A DNA stretch of 5,313 nucleotides. Source: Verrucomicrobiota bacterium (GTDB lineage: Bacteria > Verrucomicrobiota > Verrucomicrobiia > Chthoniobacterales > UBA10450). The DNA lies in NCBI GenBank assembly GCA_003219395.1, contig QHOR01000167.1, positions 1 through 5,313 on the forward strand. The letters are read 5' to 3'. The position numbers and the translations under genes are program-made. Below the pieces are notes generated by a model, which saw only the letters and a program-made list of their open reading frames with translations, ran no database searches and was not told the DNA's origin. The first letter of the stretch is position 1; each line of letters begins with the position of its first letter. Below, piece after piece: positions 1 through 5,313 of this stretch.

Positions 1-1
1 T

Positions 2-373
2 GGAGCAGAGGATCCAGGAGTCCAATCAGTTACAGAAATTTATACGTATTATAAGAAGTTTGATATCACGACCGAAGTGATGGGCGCGAGTTTTCGGAAC
101 ATTGGACAGATTCTGGAATTGGCGGGCTGCGATTGCCTAACGATCAGTCCCGAATTGATGGAAGAGCTGTCGAAATCGAATGAGCCAGTCGAGCGGAGAC
201 TCACTGTAGAGAAAGCGAAGTCGGCGAAGATCGACAAACTGGAGCTCGACGAGAAGAAGTTCCGCTGGATGCTGAACGACAACGCAATGGCCTACGAGAA
301 AACGGGAGAAGGAATCCGGAAGTTTGCCGCAGATGTGGTGAAGCTGGAAAAATTCGTGGCTGGCAAATTGTAG
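2..373 (+). CDS. tal: Transaldolase, C-terminal part (5' end cut by window)
   Basis: This is the last 123 codons of a transaldolase, the non-oxidative pentose phosphate enzyme that moves a dihydroxyacetone unit between sedoheptulose 7-phosphate and glyceraldehyde 3-phosphate in the cytoplasm. The frame is open from base 2 to a TAG stop at 371-373. Visible family signatures are DPGV near the left edge, then [12 protein letters not shown], then [18 protein letters not shown] (codons from about base 80), then LTISPEL and a C-terminal EGIRKFA...KLEK segment. From family knowledge, the Ser and Arg of GASFRN bind the sugar phosphate. The Schiff-base lysine lies upstream, outside the window. The match follows E. 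coli TalB closely, including the C-terminal end, so this is the long TalA/TalB-type enzyme rather than a short fructose-6-phosphate aldolase. Nothing looks broken apart from the edge. No convincing terminator follows, so read-through into the next gene is possible. Confidence 0.95.
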   Translation, partial: GAEDPGVQSVTEIYTYYKKFDITTEVMGASFRNIGQILELAGCDCLTISPELMEELSKSNEPVERRLTVEKAKSAKIDKLELDEKKFRWMLNDNAMAYEKTGEGIRKFAADVVKLEKFVAGKL

Positions 374-457
374 CGTTATTTCTTCCTTTATCTGTTCCTC
401 TCCTTCTAAGGACTGAAGGTGAGATGAGCTCAAGACGCAGCGGAATAGTAAGAGCTG

Positions 458-937
458 ATGTTTAACGTTGTTCTGGTCCGACCGGAGATTCCGCCAAACA
501 CAGGGAACATAGGCAGTCTCTGTGTGGCTACGCAATCAACGCTGCATTTGGTCAAGCCGCTCGGTTTTTCGTTGGAACATCGGCAATTGAGACGAGCAGG
601 TCTCGATTATTGGAGCGATGTAAACCTGAAACTCTGGGATTGCTTTGATACTCTGCAGCGGTCGCAATCGCCAGGTACAAATTATTTTTTTCTGACGACA
701 AAAAGCAATCGCCCTTACTACGAAGCAGGATTTCAGCCCGGTGATTTTCTCGTATTTGGCGCTGAAACAAAAGGGCTCCCGGAGAACTTGCTCACCCTTA
801 ACGAAGATCGCTGCTTTACGATTCCCATGCATGGAACCCGCAGCCTGAACCTCGCTACTACCGTTGCAATCGTGTTGTTTGAAGCAATGCGTCAGCAGCG
901 ATCAACAGTCCAAAACTCCGCAACTCGGTCGGGGTGA
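458..937 (+). CDS. trmL: tRNA (cytidine(34)-2'-O)-methyltransferase TrmL (SPOUT family)
   Basis: This 159-residue protein matches the usual length of TrmL/YibK (about 155-160), a minimal SPOUT methyltransferase. The family uses S-adenosylmethionine to 2'-O-methylate wobble base 34 of the tRNA-Leu isoacceptors and works as a trefoil-knotted dimer in the cytoplasm. Family motifs appear in order: PEIPPNTGNIGSLC (residues 9-22), LRRAGLDYW (44-52), the knot motif FGAETKGLP (100-108), IPM (122-124) and RSLNLATTVAIVLFEAMRQ (128-146). The start is ATG 458. An in-frame TAA at 449-451 rules out a longer form with a standard start codon. The ribosome site is weak (AAGAG at 450-454, only 3 bases from the ATG). 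One oddity is Phe141 where E. coli TrmL, as I recall it, has Tyr (VVVYEA versus IVLFEA). Only 39 bases separate it from the next gene, with no terminator between, so co-transcription is plausible. Confidence 0.94.
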   Translation: MFNVVLVRPEIPPNTGNIGSLCVATQSTLHLVKPLGFSLEHRQLRRAGLDYWSDVNLKLWDCFDTLQRSQSPGTNYFFLTTKSNRPYYEAGFQPGDFLVFGAETKGLPENLLTLNEDRCFTIPMHGTRSLNLATTVAIVLFEAMRQQRSTVQNSATRSG

Positions 938-976
938 CGAGCGTTAAATGGGTAAAGAAAAGGTAAAAGGAAAACC

Positions 977-1912
977 ATGAAACGTATTGTGTTTGTGACA
1001 TGCATCGGGAGCCTTGCGCTGGCGCTGACCGCGTGGGGTGCACCGAGGAGTAAAACGGCGTCGGAGTCAACGAGAGGTGGCAGTGCGCGCAGCGCGCACA
1101 TCGTGTCAGCTAAAGCCGGTGGGCACACTCAATCGATGAGGACAGCACGAAGTTTCTCTGCTGCGCGATCTCATCAACACGCGATCACTGCGAGATCGCC
1201 CGCCAGATCCAGTTCATTTGCTCGTGCACGAACATCGTCGCGAAGTAATCGCCTGGAGACCGCTGGAGCAGGCAGCACGCGCACTGCAGATGTCAGGAAG
1301 TCTGCGGTCGCACGTAATCGCACCGCGATCGGTCGTGAGAGAACCGTAGCTCGAGCGAATGCAACGCGAGTCAATCGCAGTGAAGCGGCAAGAATTCGCA
1401 ATGCACGCACAAACCGCAACACGCTTGCACTGAACAAGCAGAGAAACCTGAGCATGGCGCGTAATGTGGCGATCAATCGCGGAACGAACGCGCGCATTGT
1501 TAATCATTGGCGGAACGCTCGCTTCCGCAATTCTAGTTATGCCGCATTTTACAACTATAACCGCCAGTGGCATGACCGTGGATGGTGGAGAAGTCACCAC
1601 TCAAGGATTGTATTTGTGCTCGGCGGGTGGTGGTACTGGAACGCCGGCTACTGGTATCCAGCCTGGGGTTACGACCCGTACGCCTATTATCCGTACGACG
1701 GACCCATTTACGGTTACGGTAATCTCACGCCAGATCGAGTCATCGTGAATGTTCAAGTAGCATTGCAACAACAAGGATATTATCCAGGATCGATCGATGG
1801 AGACATTGGTCCCCAAACGCGCGGCGCCCTGGCAGCCTACCAGGCTGACCACGGCCTGGCCGTTACCTCGGCTGTTGACAAGCCAACCTTGGAAACGCTT
1901 GGCCTGGCCTGA
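977..1912 (+). CDS. Exported Arg-rich protein with C-terminal peptidoglycan-binding domain (paralog 1)
   Basis: This is a 311-residue predicted envelope protein of unknown exact role. Residues 1 to about 22 form a Sec-type signal peptide: basic start (MKR), then a hydrophobic core ending near LTAWGA. Residues 24-197 are low complexity and probably disordered, rich in Arg, Ala, Ser, Asn and Thr. I count about 33 Arg and 4 Lys against 5 acidic residues. Residues 198-249 are aromatic: WHDRGWW, then GGWWYWNAGYWYPAWGY, then YDGPIYGYG. Residues about 250-311 form a PG_binding_1 (PF01471-type) domain with VALQQQGYYPGSIDGDIGP, TRGALAAYQ, DHGL and a final TLETLG. The start ATG has a clean Shine-Dalgarno AAGGA at 967-971 with a 5-base spacer. 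Its nearest relative is the next gene. A strong terminator follows the stop by 16 bases. A structural role, bridging murein and a polyanion, is inference. No catalytic domain is visible. Confidence 0.88.
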   Translation: MKRIVFVTCIGSLALALTAWGAPRSKTASESTRGGSARSAHIVSAKAGGHTQSMRTARSFSAARSHQHAITARSPARSSSFARARTSSRSNRLETAGAGSTRTADVRKSAVARNRTAIGRERTVARANATRVNRSEAARIRNARTNRNTLALNKQRNLSMARNVAINRGTNARIVNHWRNARFRNSSYAAFYNYNRQWHDRGWWRSHHSRIVFVLGGWWYWNAGYWYPAWGYDPYAYYPYDGPIYGYGNLTPDRVIVNVQVALQQQGYYPGSIDGDIGPQTRGALAAYQADHGLAVTSAVDKPTLETLGLA

Positions 1913-1928
1913 CAATGACCATTCTGTC

Positions 1929-1967
1929 AAAGGCCGCGTGGCGAACCCGCTGCGCGGCCTTTTCTTT
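1929..1967 (+). terminator. Rho-independent terminator after paralog 1
   Basis: The 10-base arm AAAGGCCGCG (1929-1938) pairs perfectly with CGCGGCCTTT (1953-1962). Inside it, GCG (1941-1943) pairs with CGC (1948-1950) around an AACC tetraloop. The two T/G positions between them can form wobble pairs, giving one nearly continuous hairpin. A T-rich tail TTTTCTTT (1960-1967) follows. It begins 16 bases after the TGA stop of the upstream gene and likely ends any trmL-paralog 1 transcript. Confidence 0.87.
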
Positions 1968-2135
1968 GCCGGCACGCTTCGGTGTTAGAGCTTGTCGCTC
2001 GTACCAGGATTAAAGACACGCTACCATTATGTTCAATGTCATCCGGCCAGTCTGGCAAACTATTCTGGACCCCCTTGCTTGGTGATGAATAAATGGGCGA
2101 AAGCAAATGTCTAATGACCCAACAAGAAGAATCCT

Positions 2136-3152
2136 ATGAGAACATTTATTATTGTAGTTTGCAGCCTTGCGCTGGCCTGTTCCGCAGGCGCGGCGCATAA
2201 TAACAACAAATCAAAGAAGCAAGCTCAGAAGAACAGGCCAACGCCATCTGTCCAGCGCACAGCGACTGCGGGCGCAGCGAAGAAAGCCACACCCAATCGC
2301 TACCAGCCGGCCTCGCATTCGGCGGCATCATATCAGAAGGCAAAAGGACGTCAGGGCGCCAATAATCAGGCGTATCAGTCAAGGTCGAATGTGAAAGCGA
2401 GGAGCGCTCAGCAGGTGACGACCCGGGACATGCAAGCTGGTCGGTATTCGACCAAAAAGACAAATCAAGGTCACCAGAGTGCTAATAGGCAGGTTTACCA
2501 GTCGGGCTCAAACGTGAGCAAGACGCAGAAACGATCCCAGCAAATCGCCGCACAAAATACCCAGGCTGGTCGATACGCGGCGTCTCCAAATTATTCCAAG
2601 AAGACGACCCAGTGGAAAGGTAACACCGCTTCTGCCGCGGGATTCCAGTCGAACGGTAAAAAGTACAAGGCACAGCGTTTCAATCTGGCGTCGAACACAC
2701 GTCCAACGAAATACACAACCGTGAAGTTCCAGCAAAACCGACGGATCCAGGGAAGCCAGTACTGGCAGGGTAGAAATTACTGGGCGTTCCGGAACTACAG
2801 GCCCGCATGGCACGACAGGGGTTGGTGGCACAGTCATTATAACCGCGTCGTTTTTGCGTATGGCGGATGGTATTACTGGAATTCAGGCTGGTGGTATCCA
2901 GCGTGGGGCTATGCTCCCAATTCCTATTATGCTTACGATGGGCCGATCTATGCTTATAACAGCTTGCCACCCGACCAGGTGGTCGCCAACGTTCAGGCAG
3001 CACTGCAAGCCCAGGGGTACTACCAGGGAGAAGTAGACGGCCTGCTCGGACCGCTCACACGCGAGGCGATTGCAGGTTACCAGCGGGATCATGGTCTATA
3101 CACGACTTCGGCCGTTGATCAGCCGACGCTGGAATCCCTGGGAATGACGTAA
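2136..3152 (+). CDS. Exported Lys/Gln-rich protein with C-terminal peptidoglycan-binding domain (paralog 2)
   Basis: This 338-residue predicted envelope protein is a tandem paralog of the gene before it. The signal peptide is MRTFIIVVCSLALACSAGAA (residues 1-20), with likely cleavage near the Ala run. It shares the SLALA core and a 14-base DNA identity with paralog 1. Residues 21-224 are low complexity, rich in Gln, Asn, Ser, Lys, Tyr and Ala. I count about 39 Lys+Arg against one acidic residue (Asp98). They contain an imperfect 34/36-residue tandem repeat (71-104 and 112-147). Residues 225-276 are aromatic (WHDRGWW, GGWYYWNSGWWYPAWGY, YDGPIYAY). Residues about 277-338 are a PG_binding_1 domain (AALQAQGYYQGEVDG, GPLTREAIAGYQ, DHGL, TLESLG). 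The ribosome site is an A/G-rich AAGAAGA at 2124-2130. It has its own terminator, so it is probably transcribed separately. Function is unknown. Murein binding is inferred from the domain, and no enzymatic domain is visible. Confidence 0.88.
   Translation: MRTFIIVVCSLALACSAGAAHNNNKSKKQAQKNRPTPSVQRTATAGAAKKATPNRYQPASHSAASYQKAKGRQGANNQAYQSRSNVKARSAQQVTTRDMQAGRYSTKKTNQGHQSANRQVYQSGSNVSKTQKRSQQIAAQNTQAGRYAASPNYSKKTTQWKGNTASAAGFQSNGKKYKAQRFNLASNTRPTKYTTVKFQQNRRIQGSQYWQGRNYWAFRNYRPAWHDRGWWHSHYNRVVFAYGGWYYWNSGWWYPAWGYAPNSYYAYDGPIYAYNSLPPDQVVANVQAALQAQGYYQGEVDGLLGPLTREAIAGYQRDHGLYTTSAVDQPTLESLGMT
2346..2576 (+). repeat. Imperfect tandem coding repeat (two units) inside paralog 2
   Basis: Unit 1 covers residues 71-104 (bases 2346-2447) and unit 2 covers residues 112-147 (bases 2469-2576). 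Both follow the pattern G-x-Q-x-A-N-x-Q-x-Y-Q-S-x-S-N-V, then a basic Gln-rich stretch, then TQAGRY or MQAGRY, followed by a KKT-type tail. Unit 2 has a two-residue insertion after SNV. The match is clear at protein level and only partial at DNA level, suggesting an old internal duplication. Paralog 1 lacks these units. Confidence 0.75.
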
Positions 3153-3170
3153 TGGAAGTGTGTTAACCGG

Positions 3171-3205
3171 AAGGCCGCCGTTGGATATGTGAACGGCGGC
3201 TTTTT
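3171..3205 (+). terminator. Rho-independent terminator after paralog 2
   Basis: GCCGCCGTT (3174-3182) pairs perfectly with AACGGCGGC (3192-3200) around the 9-base loop GGATATGTG. The stem extends outward through a G-T wobble (3173/3201) and two A-T pairs (3171-3172 with 3202-3203). The T-tract TTTTT at 3201-3205 follows directly. It lies 18 bases after the TAA stop of paralog 2 and separates that gene from the downstream ABC ATPase. Confidence 0.88.
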
Positions 3206-3276
3206 GGCGTACATACGAGCGAGACGCTCTTGTGTTCACATCCTGTTTGCAGCAGATAAGCAACAAGCTTTCGTCG

Positions 3277-3957
3277 ATGAACACCACCAATCCACAACTA
3301 GTGGCGCATGATCTTTTCCAATCATTCCGAATGGGCGCTCGTCGCATTGAAGTCTTGCGCGGTATCTCAATGGAGGTCGGACGCGACGAAGCAGTGTTTC
3401 TTTCTGGCGCTTCCGGCGCGGGTAAGACCACGCTTTTGTACACACTGGCCGGCTTGGAGCGTCCTGAATCGGGGACAGTCGAATTCGAGGGACGAAATTT
3501 GTACAATGGTACATCTGCCTCGCAGGCACGTTTTCGAAATCAGAAGATGGGTTTCATATTCCAGGGATATTTTCTCCTCCCTGAGCTGACCGCGCTGGAA
3601 AATGTCTCAATGCCGGGAATGATAGGTGGAAGATCGACAACAGAACGGGCCGAGGAAAGCTTGGCGGCCGTTGGTTTGGCGGGGCGCATGCATCATCTGC
3701 CAGCAGAACTTTCGGGAGGGGAACAACAGCGGGTGGCAATCGCGCGGGCGCTCACGAATAATCCTGAAATTATTTTCGCCGACGAGCCAACGGGAAATCT
3801 CGATTCAAAAACTGGCGACGCCATTATGGATCTGTTGTTAGACCTGACGCGTTCGCGAAAAAAAACGCTGCTTGTAGTGACCCATGATGCACGCCTTGCA
3901 GCGCGTGGCGACCGCCAACTGCACATTAAAGACGGCGTCTTGAGTAGAGAAAATTGA
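3277..3957 (+). CDS. lolD: LolD-like ABC transporter ATP-binding protein
   Basis: This 226-residue ABC ATPase belongs to the LolD/MacB/FtsE-type group, and LolD (about 230 residues) is the closest match I recognise. LolD powers LolC/E at the inner membrane, releasing outer-membrane lipoproteins to LolA. Visible motifs are Walker A GASGAGKTT (44-52), Q-loop FQGYFLLPELTALENVSMP (95-113, close to E. coli LolD), signature LSGGEQQR (145-152), Walker B IIFADEPTGN (165-174, catalytic Glu170), D-loop NLDS and H-loop VTHD (His203). All catalytic elements are intact. I chose ATG 3277. A GTG at 3232 in the same frame would add 15 residues without family resemblance. No strong ribosome site is visible before either. 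The upstream neighbour ends in a terminator, so a promoter probably lies within 3206-3276. No permease gene is adjacent, so the substrate is not fixed: a MacB-like exporter is the alternative. No terminator is evident before ilvE. Confidence 0.87.
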   Translation: MNTTNPQLVAHDLFQSFRMGARRIEVLRGISMEVGRDEAVFLSGASGAGKTTLLYTLAGLERPESGTVEFEGRNLYNGTSASQARFRNQKMGFIFQGYFLLPELTALENVSMPGMIGGRSTTERAEESLAAVGLAGRMHHLPAELSGGEQQRVAIARALTNNPEIIFADEPTGNLDSKTGDAIMDLLLDLTRSRKKTLLVVTHDARLAARGDRQLHIKDGVLSREN

Positions 3958-4092
3958 AGAGTCGAAAGAGTGCCAGGCTAACTACAGTGTTACCACGGGT
4001 TTCGCTTTTACTCGCCAAACTCGCCCCCGCGCAGCGGTCTGATTTTTGCAACTTGAATTGCCCGCGTAAGCGTTGGAGATTTTGTTGAGATT

Positions 4093-5082
4093 ATGAAAAC
4101 CACTGATGCGACGGTGTTAGACGAACCTAATATTCACGACCCCGGTGCCGATGCGGTGACCGAACCCGCCGTCGAAAGTCGGCCTCGTCGAACCACCGGC
4201 CTGAAGGAAGCGAAGATCTATATCGATGGAAAATTCTATTCCGAGACCAGCGCAAAGATTTCCGTGTTCGATCATGGTCTGCTTTACGGCGACGGAATTT
4301 TCGAAGGAATTCGTTTTTACAACGGGCGGGTCTTCCGCCTTGAAGAACACCTTTACAGATTGTGGGATTCAGCGCGTTCGATCTGTCTGGAAATTCCGAT
4401 GACGAAGCGAGACATGACCGAGGCAGTGCTCGAGACAATTCGGCAAAATCGTTTGCGTGACGGTTATATCCGGCTGCTGGTTACGCGGGGGATTGGCAAT
4501 TTGGGGCTGAATCCGACGCAATGTAAGTCCCCCAGCGTCATTATCATTGCGGCGATGATTGCCCTTTATCACGAGGACTTTTACAAGAAAGGATTAAGCA
4601 TTGTGACCTGCGCAACCCGTCGCAGCAACCCGGCGGCGCTTAACCCGGCAGTCAAATCGTTGAATTATTTGAACAACGTCATGGCGCGGATTGAGGCAAA
4701 CTTAGCCGGAGCGGATGAAGCCTTGATGTTGAACGATGCAGGAAACGTTGCCGAATGCACCGCTGACAATGTTTTCATTGTTAAACACGGCCAAATTTTT
4801 ACACCCCCTATAGCGTCCGGTGCGCTGCGAGGGATTACCCGTTCAGTCGTTTTTGAAATCGGCGCCGAGCTTGGCGTCAAAGTTCGGGAGAGCGACATCA
4901 CGCGGCATGATGTTTTTGTCGCTGACGAATGCTTTCTCACGGGAACGGCCGCAGAGATTGTGCCGGTGGTAAAAGCGGATGGGCGACCGATCGGCAATGG
5001 TAAGCCAGGACCGATCACCACTCGAATCATCGCGAGATTCCGTCAGGTGACACACGAAACAGGCACACCAATTTCCGCCTAG
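4093..5082 (+). CDS. ilvE: Branched-chain amino acid aminotransferase (PLP fold type IV)
   Basis: This 329-residue enzyme matches the class IV aminotransferases, most like IlvE (EC 2.6.1.42). IlvE transfers the amino group between glutamate and the keto acids of leucine, isoleucine and valine in the cytoplasm. The conserved domain starts near residue 38 (KEAKIYIDGKFY). Visible motifs are VFDHGLLYGDGIFEGIR (58-74), FRLEEHLYRL (81-90), the PLP lysine Lys188 in KSLNYLNNVMA, the cofactor Glu221 in NVAECTADNVF, GALRGITR (243-250) and FLTGTAAEIVPV (281-292). D-amino acid transaminase or aminodeoxychorismate lyase are alternatives, but KSLNYLNN and TGTAAEI favour IlvE. The first 37 residues are an acidic, proline-containing extension unlike the typical start. 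ATG 4093 is still preferred: an in-frame TGA at 4054-4056 blocks longer forms, and the in-frame GTG codons at 4114 and 4156 have no visible ribosome site. GGAG at 4075-4078 is rather far upstream. No ilvBCD gene is nearby. Confidence 0.92.
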   Translation: MKTTDATVLDEPNIHDPGADAVTEPAVESRPRRTTGLKEAKIYIDGKFYSETSAKISVFDHGLLYGDGIFEGIRFYNGRVFRLEEHLYRLWDSARSICLEIPMTKRDMTEAVLETIRQNRLRDGYIRLLVTRGIGNLGLNPTQCKSPSVIIIAAMIALYHEDFYKKGLSIVTCATRRSNPAALNPAVKSLNYLNNVMARIEANLAGADEALMLNDAGNVAECTADNVFIVKHGQIFTPPIASGALRGITRSVVFEIGAELGVKVRESDITRHDVFVADECFLTGTAAEIVPVVKADGRPIGNGKPGPITTRIIARFRQVTHETGTPISA

Positions 5083-5093
5083 AAATTGAGCAA

Positions 5094-5134
5094 AGCCCCT
5101 CTGGACGTCGAAACGTCATGGAAATATCGGGGTT
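5094..5134 (+). other. Inverted-repeat (hairpin) segment between ilvE and the McsA-like gene
   Basis: An inner perfect hairpin GACGT (5104-5108) / ACGTC (5113-5117) closes on a CGAA tetraloop. An outer pairing AGCCCC (5094-5099) with GGGGTT (5129-5134, one G-T wobble) could enclose it. No T-tract follows, so this is not a standard intrinsic terminator. It could be a weak RNA structure ending ilvE or lying in the leader of the next gene, or chance. Confidence 0.3.
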
Positions 5135-5170
5135 GAATGTTTCCAAACTAGCAAGGTCTAATTAATCGAG

Positions 5171-5313
5171 ATGTTGTGTGACGTTTGCAAATGCAATGAT
5201 GCGACGGTCTTCCTGACGCAGATCCTGGAAGGCAAGATGCAAAAGGTGAATCTCTGCGACGCATGCTCCAAAGAAAAAGGCGTGCAGGATCCAACTGGCT
5301 TCGCTCTCGCGGA
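5171..5313 (+). CDS. mcsA: McsA-like zinc-binding protein, N-terminal part (3' end cut by window)
   Basis: The frame is open from ATG 5171 to the window edge (47 full codons) and begins MLCDVCKCNDATVFLTQIL, then VNLCDACSKEKGV. The paired CXXC motifs (Cys3/Cys6 and Cys29/Cys32) with the ATVFLTQI and LCDAC contexts match the N-terminal zinc-binding region of McsA/UvrB-UvrC-motif proteins. From family knowledge, McsA activates the protein arginine kinase McsB, which marks proteins for ClpCP degradation, and mcsB usually follows. The C-terminal UVR motif would lie outside the window. The start agrees with the family's usual MLC beginning. The ribosome site is poor (AAGG at 5153-5156 is too far, CGAG sits directly before the ATG). 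An unrelated UVR-motif zinc protein is the alternative. Confidence 0.8.
   Translation, partial: MLCDVCKCNDATVFLTQILEGKMQKVNLCDACSKEKGVQDPTGFALA

Noticed and set aside
379..407. Pyrimidine-rich tract between tal and trmL as a terminator
   Set aside because: The T/C tract has no GC-rich hairpin directly before it. The only nearby stem (CCTTC 402-406 with GAAGG 415-419) is 5 bp and lies after the tract.
1174..1600. Long minus-strand open frames opposite paralog 1 (107 and 128 codons)
   Set aside because: They lie wholly inside a well-supported gene. The Arg-rich, CG-ending codons of the + strand remove stops on the other strand. The products show no domain or ribosome site.
2163..2180. Possible lipoprotein signal in paralog 2 (Cys15 after LALA)
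   Set aside because: The lipobox would need Leu at -3 and a small residue at -2. Here the order is Ala-Leu-Ala-Cys, which does not fit well. A standard Sec signal ending at the later Ala run is more likely.
977..3152. Mobile element or recent transfer around the paralog pair
   Set aside because: No transposase, terminal inverted repeats, target duplications or tRNA remnants are visible. The pair is explained by tandem duplication.
3232..3276. GTG 3232 as the start of the LolD-like protein
   Set aside because: It adds 15 residues with no family resemblance, while ATG 3277 places the usual short N-terminus before the first beta strand.
3096..3529. Minus-strand open frames covering the end of paralog 2 and the start of lolD
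   Set aside because: They run through the paralog 2 terminator and the ATPase Walker A region. They have no recognisable protein features and oppose all real genes.
3958..4092. Promoter, terminator or small RNA in the lolD-ilvE gap
   Set aside because: I found no convincing -35/-10 pair, no GC stem followed by T residues, and no small open frame with a ribosome site.

Overview
The window looks like bacterial chromosomal sequence with moderate G+C (judged by eye, not computed). All six recognisable genes and the two gene fragments at the edges lie on the + strand. The mix suggests a Gram-negative, diderm bacterium. It has a LolD-type lipoprotein-release ATPase, two secreted envelope-type proteins with a C-terminal peptidoglycan-binding domain, and the start of an McsA-like zinc protein. 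My best guess is Verrucomicrobiota, possibly a soil relative of Chthoniobacter/Udaeobacter. This rests on remembered protein style (the Trp/Tyr/Gly/Pro-rich segment followed by PG_binding_1, and McsA in a Gram-negative) and no search was run.

Layout, left to right. (1) 2-373: C-terminal third of transaldolase, cut by the window edge. (2) 458-937: TrmL-type tRNA (cytidine/uridine-34 2'-O)-methyltransferase. (3) 977-1912 and 2136-3152: two tandem paralogous exported proteins. Each has a signal peptide, a very basic low-complexity middle, an aromatic segment and a PG_binding_1 domain, and each is followed by its own strong intrinsic terminator (1929-1967 and 3171-3205). (4) 3277-3957: LolD-like ABC ATPase with no permease gene beside it. 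(5) 4093-5082: branched-chain amino acid aminotransferase IlvE with a 37-residue N-terminal extension. (6) 5171 to the right edge: the first 47 codons of an McsA-like CXXC zinc protein.

Most of the window is housekeeping: pentose phosphate pathway, tRNA modification, envelope lipoprotein traffic, amino acid metabolism and protein quality control. These genes do not form one pathway. The accessory-looking part is the tandem paralog pair at 977-3152. Its two C-terminal 114-residue regions align without gaps at about 67% identity (76/114 counted by eye). The middles have diverged, one Arg-dominated and one Lys/Gln-rich, but both stay strongly cationic with almost no acidic residues. I see no CRISPR array, insertion sequence, tRNA/rRNA gene, phage gene or defence system. 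No intergenic gap exceeds 300 bases.
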